The notes beneath the pieces were generated by a model that did no database searches, was not told where the DNA came from, and saw only the letters and a program-made list of their open reading frames with translations. DNA of 64,000 nucleotides from positions 1,870,896-1,934,895 of the forward strand of contig JAJEKV010000085.1 of the NCBI GenBank assembly GCA_021234155.1, in the 5' to 3' direction. Of the stretch, positions 22,518 through 33,884 are shown piece after piece. The first letter of the stretch is position 1, and each line of letters begins with the position of its first letter. A program made the translations under genes and the position numbers. Origin of the DNA: Isoetes taiwanensis. Lineage: Eukaryota; Streptophyta; Lycopodiopsida; Isoetales; Isoetaceae.

Positions 22518-25500
22518 TCTACTTACTTAAAAAGTTTTTGCCCTTTCTCTCTCACGCCGGGTTCCCCTTTCCGGCCGCTGGATGTTACGCTTTTTCCGGC
22601 ACAAAAACGGTTTTCCGGCCAAAACTTCTTCTTCCTAACATATTTTTTTGCTTCCGTTTATTTTTCCGGCAGCAACTTTATCTCTCTTGGTTGTGGGCGG
22701 CCCGTAGGTTAAGGTAGCATGGCGGGTCGCAAAGCAGAGCACAGCAATCCGGCGATGTCTTGGTTTTTCGGCACTTCACCCTCCCTCGAACGTTTTATTA
22801 TTCTAACGTTTTGTTCCTTTCTTACAAACGGCAGTAGCAAGAGCAACGTTATGGAGTCGTTCAGCTTAATCCATCTGTTTTTTCCTTCCTCAGTCTATTG
22901 AGCGATGCTGAGGTCGGACACAAAACCTTAATCCGTCTGCTTTTGACAATATTATTTCAGAGATGGAAATCAGACACCCAGTTTGGAGATTGTGAGTTTG
23001 TATTGTTACAAAGATAGTCCAGATAGCAACCATTTGGATATTCAAGGAAGTGCTGATGTTAAAAGGCATGCAGGTTGGCTCTGAAGAACAGAACAGAGGT
23101 AAATGGTGAAGATCCGGCTATGGCATAACTGGGTTTGTGCAAAACGTATATACTGATAGAGATCACATCAAAGAAAACTCAATCGATGGGGAAGCTTTTG
23201 ATAAATCTAGCATTCTTTTTGGATTCACGTGATGTTAAAGCAAATCGTGTTTGGCACGCTCTCCAAGCCACCGATAACCGCTTAAGATTGGTGCCTTATT
23301 CGGATCTAGGAAGTAAATTGATAGTTTATGACATGCGACCAATGATTTTGTATCTAATGTGCAAAGCCAAACAAAGGCGTACTGCGTCTTGATTATGCAA
23401 GGAACTCCCCGGATATAGTGTTATGACAGAGGTAACAACCATCTTTGTAATACAACTTTGCATTTGCATCTGTGATATGGAGGCATGGTTCTTGTTCCAT
23501 GCAAATTGTAAGTGTTTTTCTCGCTTGAATTTCTTTGTCCATCTCTCATTATGCGGCCCCGATGATGATCGTGTTAATGCCATGTATAGAGATTGGTCGC
23601 CTCTTAGCCACAAGTAAAATGAAAACGTGGTATTTGCCTGCTGCATTATCTAAAGGGCAAGTATGCCATGGGAATCCACCTCAAATTAGGCAAGACAACC
23701 AAACTGATGCCAACATGATATGAGGTATTCAAATATATTTATGCATTTTGAAGAAAAAGCAGTTCAGGATCTCTAACATAAATCAGGAGCTCCCATCGTT
23801 TTTCCTTCTTCAAAATGCAGAAGCAAGGCATTTGTGCAGCATGAGAGCTTCATCGAGCAGAGCTATCTCATCCGGCATCCGGTACACCTTATCCGACAGC
23901 AAGCAGGTAATTTATTAACCTTTTTTCTTTAGAGATTTTTCTTTTTAAATTAGCAACGCATTGGGGCTATCCACCAATGCTATCCAGCTTATGTTCCAAA
24001 GGGATCCATTGCAGATTGAGTCGTCATGGCAGCTGGTTCATGTTTCTGATTTGTGAAACGGCACCATCGCCAGGTTTTTATGCTGGGTTCCAGTGAGCAA
24101 ATCGATACTCCTACAATATACCTGTAATGGGTGCACGCTTTCGGTTTGCCAATTGACTGTTGGTGAGGTTCTACAGCATTTTGGTGGTTTTGGAAGTAGT
24201 CCTTCCATTGTAGGTTGCTGCTCATGTAGTTCTTTTTTCTTGATTGTCTAATTGAGAAGTTGATTCTTAAATAATGCTCCATTTTGCAGATTTGAGGCAA
24301 GTAAGGCGGCAGCAACAGCATGCAACCAAGTAGGCAACAAGAGATTTTCATTTGACATTTTTGTTTGTTTTGCTAATCGTCTTTTGCAAGTTCTGTTGCT
24401 GCAAGATTCGTTGTTGCAGGGCAGTGTCCATAACGTATTTCTTTATGTCTTCTTTGCATGTTCAAAATCCAGTATTGTGTGCTTATTTCTTTGTGTTGGT
24501 TTTAGTCTGGATTTGATGCAGATGTCTCAATATTCCTGTGCCTTTTTTATTAACAGAGATGGAGTAATGGGTAGCAATCGGTGACTTGATTTCTGGACAA
24601 GAACATTTTGGAATCTGCCAGATGAGTCCACAAGGTAGTTTTCTTCTTCGAGAGATCATAGGGTCCATATACGGACACCTTTCTTAAACATATTTTTTAT
24701 CTGTTTACTAATTTCCTTCGTGCTTATTTTCATAGCAAAGCTCATGCAGTCTTGCCAGGTACTTTGGTGCCCATTCCTAAATGCTTAGTGCAAAGTTATT
24801 GCAGCTTGACCAGTGAAACAGGTGAAGCATCTTCAATATTTTCATTGTTTGTCACTTAAGGATAGCATTTTTTACACGTGATGTTATGCAAACCCAAATC
24901 TGGTCCTGCTATACCCATAAATCTGGCATTTCGTAATGATGGAAGAGATATGGAAATGGTATCTTGCTTCTGATGCATCTTCATTTACATGATATGCTTC
25001 TGTTCTACTCTTTTACGTTATTATTGTTCAACTATCTATTGTATTATTCTCCTTGCATAGCTTACATTGCTACAGTTCTCTATTTCTTTACAGGCTGGTG
25101 CTGGAGCAACCGTTTTGGCCTAACAGTCAGGCATGGCCGGATATGCATGAAGATCAAGCCGCTGGAGCAGGTAGAACCCTTAATACCTCTGTTTAATTAT
25201 TTGTTATACTTATATTCAGACGAGGCTGCCTTCCACCAATGAATCCATCTTAAATACATTGTGGTTTTTTATTTGCTACTTGCATTGTCATAACAGATAG
25301 GTGCTAAGCAACTGAGTATATGTATGTCAATCTTACAGAGCAAGGGCAGAGCAAGCAAGAGCAAGAGCAATTTTGAAGCGGATTTCATAGGGCAGAAGAG
25401 TCGCTGAAGCAGGTATGAAACATATCAGAAACAAGGGTGCTTGAGACATGGAGTGCTTGAAACAGTAGTGCTTGAAACATATCATTTACTTAACTCTTGC

Positions 25501-25520
25501 ATTTTGAACACGATTGCAAA

Positions 25521-25564
25521 TTAAACGGGAGTGTTGCATCACTCCCGTTTCAAAGATTCCCTTT
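25521..25564 (+). repeat. left TTAA duplication and terminal repeat of the nested transposon
   Basis: TTAA (25521-25524) precedes ACGGGAG, which opens a perfect 9 bp-arm hairpin ACGGGAGTG-TTGCAT-CACTCCCGT (25525-25548). A subterminal AAAGATTCCC (25552-25561) follows. The inverted counterparts occur at the right end. Confidence 0.82.
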
Positions 25565-26596
25565 AAAAAAACACCAAGTTTCTAAAATAAGCCTTTTTTG
25601 ATAGTTGTTAAGAATTTCTAGAGGTTTGCATTTTTTTTCATGCCATTTTGGCCCATTATTAGACGAAAACTTTGTACTTATGAAACAGAAATCATAAAAA
25701 TAGCGAAATTTAGGCATAGACTTGAAGAGACTGAAAGCATTACAAAAAACAAGCACCAGAATAGAAAGGAAAAAAAAGTACTATGTTTTTAATAAATTGT
25801 TGTACATCAATATTGAAGATTCATTGTAATAAATAATGATAATTTTAATATCACGATGTCAAAGATCTACATCATAGTCCTCCTCATTCTTTTTTCTTTG
25901 CTCTCGCCATCTCGTCATACATTCTATCCGCTCCTTTGCTTTGGAGACTTGAGTTTTGTATCCTCCTTGTCCTTCCGGAATGGTAGCTAAAGCTACTTCT
26001 TTAAGCTCTGCAAAGGTTGCCTCATCGTCTAGTGAGCTGGAGAATGGAGGTCAGATCTCGAGGATGTTAGTTTAGCATAATCGGATGAAGACTTGGCCCC
26101 TAGCTCTTGATGTTCATCCTGGTAAAGTAGGTAAGGCAAACCGATCTCATCTTCACAAAATTAACGAAGATCCTTATCAATATCCACGGCTACACAGTTG
26201 CGGCCCTTCTTAAGTGCACATGCGATAGTAGTACCAGAACCAGAGAAAGCATCAAGCACCCAGTCTCCTGGACGCGAGAACATGTCCAGGAGATGGTTGA
26301 TGAGCTTTTGTGGTTTCTGGTAGTGATTCACAATCCTGCCTTGTGCAGTTGGGTCCTGCAATTTCTGTAAACTCAAGGACGTTTGAGAAGTTTTGACAGG
26401 CGGCAGTGTTGAAGTGTTCCATGGTCCTCTTCCTATCAAAACTCCAATAAGCTACATGAAGGTACTCTACCTTGCTAAGCAACCTTGGTCCTCCACCATG
26501 GTAGTTGATGTTCATTTTGTACCTAGTAAAACATTTAAAGTGATGTTTACTTAGCAAAAACAAGAACACACTTCGAAAACCAGAAGCAGGAAATAC

Positions 26597-26649
26597 TATT
26601 CCGGAATACACTACGTAATCAAAGAGAAAAGTAACTGTATTCTGGAATA
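26597..26649. repeat. two solitary GTATTC/GAATAC palindromes in a methyltransferase intron
   Basis: TATTCCGGAATA at 26597-26608 and TATTCTGGAATA at 26638-26649 both lie in the intron 26523-26657. They share their cores with the 41 bp arrays. Confidence 0.8.
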
Positions 26650-27392
26650 AGACTTACCAGACAAGGTTTTCATATCCTGCCTGAACTGGAGAACCAAAGT
26701 GGTTTTTGAAAGCTGATTCTACCAAGCCAGACTGCATGCTCGAATGGAAAGTAACTAAACGCCAATGTTTAGCCGTTGTGATCTGCTTGATTCCATCAAT
26801 AAAAGCATTAAACTCTGAAAATTTGAAGGGCTGGTCGTCATATCTGCTGTCTTTAAGCTTAAACCCGTAGGGAAGATCAGCAATAACCAAAGTGAAGTCC
26901 TGTGGCTTAACCGTTCCGACTAGGTTCGTGCAATCACCATGAATGATTGAATATAAATTGTTTTGATCAAACATGCTGAATCTCTCGTAATCGGATGGTT
27001 CTAACTCAACAGTTCTTCTTTCAGCTAACGACCTCTCTTCCCGTGCTGTTCTAACCAAATGCATGAAGCCCTCGGGAAGGTCTTTGTTTTTCTTTTTGCT
27101 CTGAGAAAAAACATGACAACAACTGTAAGGAGATCGTGTGTGCAAAGGCGAGTAATGTTGAGAGTACTTACCCAGCCCTCAAAATTTGGTGCATATTGCA
27201 CAATTCGCTCGTCAGAAGTGGCTACAGGGTAGAGTTCCTTGCACCTTTCCCATGTCTCTACGTTTAGCTGCTCCATCAAACATGTTTGACATGTTATGGC
27301 GTTCTTTTGGCTGCAAGGCGTTAAGGAAACAATGAGTAAAAAGTAAGAAACAAGGCAAAGAAGAAGAAAAACAAATAAAAGTCAAGCTAAAT

Positions 27393-27406
27393 GTATTCTG
27401 GAATAC
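27393..27406. repeat. solitary palindrome GTATTCTGGAATAC
   Basis: It lies in the same intron as array A, 36 bp to its left, with the same core as array members but without the long flanking arms. Confidence 0.8.
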
Positions 27407-27440
27407 AAACTGGTTAACTGGTGATGTTACCTCGAAACAA

Positions 27441-27676
27441 AATGCATTGTGTATTCCGGAATACACATTGCTTCTCTGAAGAAAGCAATGTGTATTCTGG
27501 AATACACAATACTTTTTTAGAAGAGGACATGTGTATTCCAGAATACACATGGCTTCCTTTACATGTCCATTGTGTATTCCGAAATACACATTGCTTGTAT
27601 CTAGAACGACATTGTGTATTCCTAATACACAAAGGCCCCCAAGTGAAGAAAGGTATGTGTATTCGAATACACTATC
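27441..27676. repeat. hairpin array A: six palindromes, 41 bp period
   Basis: Six copies of a palindrome with arms (a/t)TGTGTATT...AATACACA. Centres are at about 27457, 27498, 27539, 27580, 27622 and 27664, i.e. spaced 41-42 bp. The centre of each differs: CCGG, CTGG, CCAG, CCGA, CCT, and finally a minimal TTCGAA. Spacers are not obviously related. The array fills the intron 27311-27732 of the methyltransferase gene. Because of the regular repeat, both strands stay open for >70 codons, which should not be read as a gene. Confidence 0.9.
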
Positions 27677-28001
27677 TACCATGTTTTGGGACTCTAACGT
27701 CTAAAGAGCAAAGTTTGTGGCAGAGATCTTACTTGTGCAATTCCTTTGACATTTCTTCTAGGCTAAACTCCTTGTCAACAACTTTTTGGAGAAGCCTTTC
27801 CAAAATCTCTGTGTCGGAGAAGCCCTGCATTTCCCTCCAGACGGTAATGGTCATTTCTTTTTTTTGGGCACGCGTCAGGGTTTTTTCTTGGCTGTCTCCT
27901 TGCCCTTGCTCTTTAACTCCCCTCGCTCGAACATTGTGAATATCTGGTCCTGGAGTTCCCAAATCTGTTCAAGCAGATTTCACGTCAAATAGTTGGTTTG
28001 C

Positions 28002-28013
28002 TATTCTGGAATA
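28002..28013. repeat. solitary palindrome TATTCTGGAATA in a 63 bp intron
   Basis: It sits inside the short intron 27965-28027 of the methyltransferase gene, directly upstream (on +) of the GTAAGC donor complement. Confidence 0.75.
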
Positions 28014-29466
28014 CATTTTGTGCTTACCTTGCCATCTCTAAAAGCTAACTGGAACCAGTTGTCGTGGGGAATAAGAGACTGCCTTTTGTTGGCCTCGTCA
28101 TATTTCAGGCAGCATTCAATGGCACACGCCTCCTTAAGCTCCAAGGAAAACGCTGGCTTCTTCAGGTCCTCACCGTACTTTTCCTTGAAAATTACGTACT
28201 CCCTGTGCATAAACCGGATCTTGTCGACAAAGCTCATCTTTAGTTTGTACTTTCGTTATCGATTGTGGGTGTTGGCGATTTTTTGCTCTTCATCCAGTAA
28301 GACCACGGTGAGACGGCCCTGAGGAGGGCGGAGAGGTACCTCGGGTTCTTCTTTTCTTTGTAAAGTTGCCTTCTTGCCTTGAAGCTATGATTCCCTCCCA
28401 AGACGTAGTGAGTGTAGGTGTCAGCATTTTCTCTGTCATACTCCTGGGGGGTTGTGCACTGGTCCCTGTCAACAAGGACAACTATTGGGGCCACATGAGC
28501 ATTTGGATTGCTCCTTATTACATCTTTTCGAGTTCCTCAAGTGATCGGCATAAATTTTTTGCGAACACAGGAAGTGGCCTTTCACCGACTTCATTTTTTG
28601 GAGGAAGCTTCATTGAAGTGGCCCGGCAAATAAATGACACCTTGCACAAACTTGTGCGGGTTAATCTCTTCCATTTTTTTCAGATGTTTTATCAACTTTT
28701 TTTCTTTAATAGCAACACCAGGTGCTTTACCCTTTCCTTCTTCTTCTTAGGTTCCTCGGGGACTTCTATGATTTCAAGTCTGCATGTTTTCCTCTTCTTT
28801 GGTTCTTTAGCAGCTATGGTCTCTCTTAGCGTGCTAAGTTTCTTTGGCGCAGCATGAGGGGTTCTTCCTCCTCTTCTTCCTCAAAACCTTTATCCGATGA
28901 CCTCCCCAAGAACTAGCGTAACTAGGAGAAGGTGGTGATTGCGATCTTTCTCCATCGATTGCTTTCTGACTCACCGACGGAAAGTCCTCGCTTGTCTTTG
29001 GAAAAACTGTTTAATTAATGAACACAGGCTTCGTTTTAGCCGTAGTGTGAAAAAAAATTTGTACAAATGCGGTGGTTGCACACCCGACAATTTTAAAGAA
29101 TGCAAGGTCCACAACAATGAAGCCTTGGGAGGTCTTGAAGGATAGCCTCCCCGTTTGACCTCCTTGTCCCAAGCACCCTGGAGACATCTTTTATTGTCCC
29201 AAGGTTAACAAACATGGAGTCGGCGTACCTTTTTGTTACCAAAGACTTTTACGGGGCGATACAAAACGCGTCGGTGTCTTTATTTTTTCCATCTGCCCCC
29301 TGAGTTACGAACCACTGCGTTTGAAAGTTTTCGTAAATAGCAGGTTCGTCCGTGTCAGCGGTGTGCTTTTGTGATGAGATTTCTTTGATGCCCTCTTGCT
29401 TCCTTCTTCCCTGCCACTGAAACGTTTAAAACAACCATGTTAAGACAGAAATGCAAAAGAAATTTG

Positions 29467-29478
29467 TATTCCAGAATA
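29467..29478. repeat. solitary palindrome TATTCCAGAATA upstream of the methyltransferase exon
   Basis: It lies 51 bp beyond the acceptor of the first recognised methyltransferase exon, between that exon and array B. Confidence 0.75.
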
Positions 29479-29667
29479 ACATTTGCTAATCTTATGCCCT
29501 AAAGGCCAGAAAAAGACAAGAAAACAAGCTAAAATGTTGTCAGTCTAAGTCAATTTCGTGTATCTAAATTAGACTTAACAGAGTAATTTTTAACATAAAA
29601 TGTTATGCATTTGCGACTAAAAAGTGTGTGATTTTAGTAAAAAAAGCAAGCGTTCTCAAAACTACAA

Positions 29668-29984
29668 GCAAAATGTATTCCAGAATACACTTTGCCCATC
29701 AAACGAAGAGCAAAGTGTATTCTGGAATACACTTTGCTCACTGGCGAAGTGCAAAGTGTATTCCGGAATACACTTTGCCTATCGAGACGAGCAAAGTGTA
29801 TTCCCCAATACACTTTGCCCTTTTCAGCGTAGAGTAAAATGTATTCGGAATACACTTTACTCTTCACCCGAAAGGGCAAAGTGTATTCCTAATACACTTT
29901 GCACTTCGCCGATGAGCAAAGTGTATTCCGTAATACACTTTGCTTTTCGCTCGATGGGCAAAGTGTATTCGAATACACTTTGGC
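29668..29984. repeat. hairpin array B: eight palindromes, ~41 bp period, globally palindromic
   Basis: Eight copies of GCAAAGTGTATTC-centre-GAATACACTTTGC, starting at 29668, 29710, 29751, 29791, 29832, 29876, 29916 and 29958. Centres read CCAG, CTGG, CCGG, CCCC, CGG-type, CCT, CCGT, and a final TTCGAA. The 12-14 bp spacers are also inverted repeats of each other about the middle: spacer 1 against reversed spacer 7 matches 11 of 14, and spacer 2 against reversed spacer 6 matches 11 of 13. The whole 317 bp can therefore fold as one long hairpin or as eight small ones. It occupies the interval between the two divergent genes. Confidence 0.92.
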
Positions 29985-30235
29985 CTCTGTAAAAAATCGA
30001 AAAACCAAAGAAAGACGTACTATGTACTTTACATGCTTACCTGTCCATTGTTTTCGCTATGTGAATCGAATACAACAAATATATATATTAATCTAAGAAG
30101 GCGGGCTGGCGACTAAATCTCTGAAGCGGAATATGCAACCGAGGCGCCGAATTTTCCTTTTTAAAGGTAGGCAACTGTCCGGTTGTGTTTTTCTATGTGA
30201 TCACGAATACGTCTTGTCCAAACACTCACGGATAA

Positions 30236-30323
30236 GTGTATTCGGAATAGCATTCTTGCACACACACGCGGAAAATCTTTGCACCTTACGAATACTATTC
30301 GAATAGCATTTGTATTCTCGAAT
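30236..30323. repeat. scattered palindrome relics near the transposase-like gene
   Basis: GTATTCGGAATA (30237-30248), CTATTCGAATAG (30295-30306) and TATTCTCGAATA (30312-30323) lie between array B and the plus-strand gene. They keep the core but have lost the arms. Confidence 0.6.
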
Positions 30324-30379
30324 AGCATTAGTCCAATCGACTTGTGAGTTAGTAACAAGCCCACAATTTTTGCGGTTGT

Positions 30380-33300
30380 TTGAAATGGTTAACCGCCGTG
30401 AACAAACTTCCACCACCATTTGTTTGCCCAAGTACCTCTACTTCGGATGGAACACAAGACGGAGATGCTTCTTCAACACCTACCTCGACAAGGTCTTTGT
30501 TACTTCTAGAAGAAACTCCGAGTCCAGTAACTAGTAGACTGCCACCACCTTTCCAACCCGCTCCAAGTCCAATAGGAAACCGGCTGCCACCACCTTTCCA
30601 ACCCTCACATTTGCCGCGTAGCAATCTTCCACCACCATTTGTTCCATCCCCGACACTACAATGGCTCGACCTCAAAGAAATTTTTGAACGGACTACCTCC
30701 GTAGTTTGTTGTTTCTCCATCTTCACTTACACATGCCGGGAATACAAATTTCGGCGTTCAAGAAGGCTGCGAGATTCTCCATCGTTTCTCCCACCACGAT
30801 TTCACTACAAATGAAGACGACCTGCGGCATCTACTCCTCTTCACACAAACGTGGTGACACATGGGTTTGCAGAATTTCAGTCTGCTATAAGAGAGATGTT
30901 CGATCGAACTCCCTGTGAAGACGCTACAACAACTTTCGCTGGCACATCATATGCTGGCCCATCTCCTTCATTCAACACTTTGCACCTCCGCCTTTTTAGA
31001 GATGCGACTTCACGTGGTTTGTTCTCCTCTACAAGCACGCCACTAAGGGCGAGGAGGTCACCCCCGTGAGTAGAACTCTCTTGAAGATGAAGACACCAAC
31101 GGCGTGCAACGAGATTACATGTTCTCTAGCCATCCACCAAAAAATTTAAGGTGGATTATGGTGTGAGAGCATGCTCCTCTCAAGAAGAAGAAACCTTATG
31201 GACGAGCATAAAATGAGAAGACTTTTAAGAAGTAAATGCTGCTCATTGGGTTGCATCAACAAATTTAACATGTCTAAATTACGAGCAATTAGAGACAACT
31301 ACACCAATGACATTGGCTGACCCGAATGCCTACTTGGCCTATCATGTAAGGCGGACCGCAACACCTTCTTGCACTACATTAACCGGCAAGAAGTTTGCCG
31401 AAATGCTTTATGGTTGTCCACCGCTTTAGGGACTACCGGAATGTCTAGAATACACAAAAGATCGGACAAAAATCCAGCAATTGATGATCATTGTGGACCA
31501 AGAAGAGTTGTAACCATGCATGCCCTTGTCTGCTGTGTGTCATGGATGGAGAAATATTTTAGAGAAACATGTGAGAAGTCGCCTAACAAAGAACATGTAT
31601 CATTTAACCGATAACATCACCAAAAAGATGTTTTTTAATGAGTACAAAGAGACTTGCACTCAACTTCAGCACATCTCTTACTCACACTTCACCAGATTGT
31701 GGAAAAGTGAATTTGGTTTAGTGAAAATTCCGAGGAGACATAGAATGTCTGTTTGCTCAAGGTGTGCAGAATTAAAAAGTCAAAGAGAAACCGCAAAGAC
31801 GTAAGTCGAAAAGAAGTAAGCTCATGTTCTTCAATCTCTCACTTGTTTTAAAAAAATGCTTTGACCTTATTTCTTCTACAGATATTGTGCAACAGAACCT
31901 TGCCAGACATCGTGAACAACAAGCAGCAGAGAGAAGAAAGCTTGCCAAACACAGAAAAAAAGCTCTTGAACGTCCGCTGCAATATATGTCTGTTGTGATT
32001 GATGGAATGGACCAAAAAAAAACTACTCTACCACATTTCTTGAACATTCCTAAAGATGTGCGAGAGGAATGTTTTGTTAAGGTCCACCTTGTAGGAGCTA
32101 TGGTCTTCAAAGGAAGTCTAAAGTGCAAAGTATTTTTGACATATCCAAACTTGCATGGTGACCCGAACCTCACAATTACAATTCTTAACCAGGTCCTGTG
32201 CGAGCAAGAGCAATTACCACCAGTGCTTTACCTGCAACTTGACAATACTACAAGGGAGAACAAGAATCAAACACTCTTTGCATACTGTGCTATGTTAGTG
32301 GAGCTAGGGATCTTTAGAAAAGTGAAGCTCGGTTTTTTACTTGTAGGCCACACTCATGATCAGATTGACCCGGATGTTCAAGAGATTTTACAGTATGCCT
32401 TAGAAGGAAGAAGGCTTTCTCCCTTCCTACATTAGTTCGAATTATTGAAGATTCTTACACTCCCACTCCAGGTGATCGATCTTCTTAAAGAGATGGCGAT
32501 TTCGAGAGAGTTTGTTTTCTCTCAACGTTCGGGAGAGAACAAAGTCGTGAACAAGTTGAATGATCTCACCTTTCAACATCACATCAAGTTCTACTTGAAG
32601 GATGGCGAGTTTCTTCTGAGGGAAAAAGTATACCACAACTAAGGACTGGAGTCCACAAGAGGGATTACGCTTCCTTAAATATATTCCGGACACTTCCTTC
32701 ATAGAACGTCTTTGAACAACTTCCTCTCAAAAATCCTAAGGAGTCCAAGCGTAAGAAAAAAGTACCCCGAGTCATCCTTAAAAGCCATTGAAAATGGAAT
32801 TTCCTCGAGGCTTTAAGTACTTCTTAGAAGAAGATCGGATGTGGTGGAGTAATTTCTTTCTCGAACAAAAAAATTGTTGTGAAAAATATAGCTCTAAGAC
32901 AGGTTGCAAGAACCATTTCGATGGCCTAACACCTTCCATCAACCCCAAAGACCAAGCGAGTCCAAGCAAAGCTACATTAGCACCGCATTAGAAGAAAAGA
33001 TGAGGATCGAGTCATGTACCTCCCGGACCAAGACGCGAGGAATGAACCTCAAGGTAATATCACAGAAATTTGCAAGGGTATGCTAATTGCTCTTCCAACT
33101 GAGGAGGATGACAAAGGTCGACCTTTCTGGATAGCAAAAGTGCTTGACACCGTCAAGGAGGAAGGCTTAGTCACTAAACTCAAGATTCATTGGCTTGCAA
33201 CCGCGATCGAGAAAATGCTTTTGAAGGTAGATATGAGTTAGAAATGAGAAGCCAAGGAAAAGGAAGAAAGTCCAAGAAGGTGGGTTGTAGGGATGAGCTG

Positions 33301-33585
33301 ATCCTTAATGATGTGACTATATTGTGCTATGATTTTAAATTGAAATCTGACAATCGTCTACGCCAGAGGACTATCAATTTGCTTAAAAAAGCTTGTAATT
33401 ACGAAGAAGAGGATGAAGAAGGTGGTGGCAATGCTACACCATCTGTTGATAGTGATGAGGAAGATAACTCAAGCACTTCCTCTAGTGACAGTGAAAAAAG
33501 TGAAGGTGATGAGGATGGTATAAATGAACATGATGACGTCTTGGATCCCTCCTTCATCACTCCTCACACTTTTGCACATAACTGA
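30380..33585 (+). pseudogene. DUF7869-like, transposase-like protein, broken
   Basis: Coding blocks in order: a proline-rich N-terminus with four LPPPFQP-type repeats (30400-30650); a Cys-containing segment (CCSLGC, ~31230) and 'EVCRNAL' (~31385); 31520-31801 with a CSRC zinc-ribbon-like motif; an intron (GTAAGT at ~31801, TTCTACAG at ~31881); then 31882-32435. That last block has VIDGMDQ (D ~32001), LQLDNTTRENKN (D ~32241) and GHTHDQID (~32347), the conserved acidic/histidine core I associate with DUF7869 proteins of plants, cnidarians and oomycetes. Later blocks are 32445-32642, 33014-33241 (possible Tudor/BAH-like 'FWIAKV...IHWLA') and an acidic tail ending 33585. A frame change follows HTHDQID and stops recur near 32440 and 32640. 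The D...D...HTHxxID layout suggests an RNase-H-fold transposase, from context rather than proof. Confidence 0.7.
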
Positions 33586-33884
33586 GTCTTAGAAAAAAAC
33601 TGTAAATTTTGTTGTGAATATGAAGATTGTATCTTCAAATTTTGAGAATACTACAGTTTCAGTTACGGACTAACTTCAATTTTTTGTTAAATATTTTATC
33701 CTCTGAAATTAGGGTTTCTCACGTAAAATATACTTCAAGAACATTCTATTTGCTAAGAAAAATGACACTTTCAAACAGTCAATTCTTTCGTTGCACAAAA
33801 AAATTAGTCACTTTTGGGGGGGTCAAAATAGAATTTCATGCATCTTTTTTTTTTTTAACCTCGTTTTACCCCCTTTTGTAAAAA

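Larger units (their letters stand above)
26020..29416 (-). pseudogene. ParB-like domain plus beta-class DNA amino-methyltransferase, multi-exon, decayed
   Basis: Read right to left. Exon blocks: 29416 to ~28860 (charged N-terminus), ~28860-28500 (Lys/Glu-rich), ~28500-28028 (ParB-like), 27964-27733, 27310-27172, 27100-26658 and 26522 to ~26020, mostly with good GT/AG sites. The ParB/sulfiredoxin-like part has VVLVDRD, then GGNHSFKARR, and further on an 'ANTHNR' segment, like the GxHRxxA and HN positions of ParB N-domains. The methyltransferase has motif IV as DLPYG (~26870) followed by motif I as DAFSGSGTT (~26240). That IV-before-I order marks beta-class N6-adenine/N4-cytosine enzymes (Pfam N6_N4_Mtase type). 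Bacterial and phage proteins often fuse these two domains. Frame changes near 28560, 28310, 27880 and 26350 and a stop at ~26160 suggest this copy is dead. Likely role in an active copy: methylating the element or its hairpins (inference). Confidence 0.72.

Noticed and set aside
28366-28857. 163-codon plus-strand frame with hydrophobic stretches
   Set aside because: It is the antisense of the ParB-like coding region, whose minus-strand motifs explain it better.
29668-29984. CRISPR-like array (regular repeats with short spacers)
   Set aside because: Spacers are only 12-14 bp, are inverted copies of one another, and the setting is a eukaryotic transposon with no cas genes.
27212-29992. Long open frames reading through the hairpin arrays on both strands (repeated CVFRNT / VYSGIH peptides)
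   Set aside because: They arise from the palindromic repeat itself, occur on both strands, and overlap an intron; not evidence of a repeat protein.
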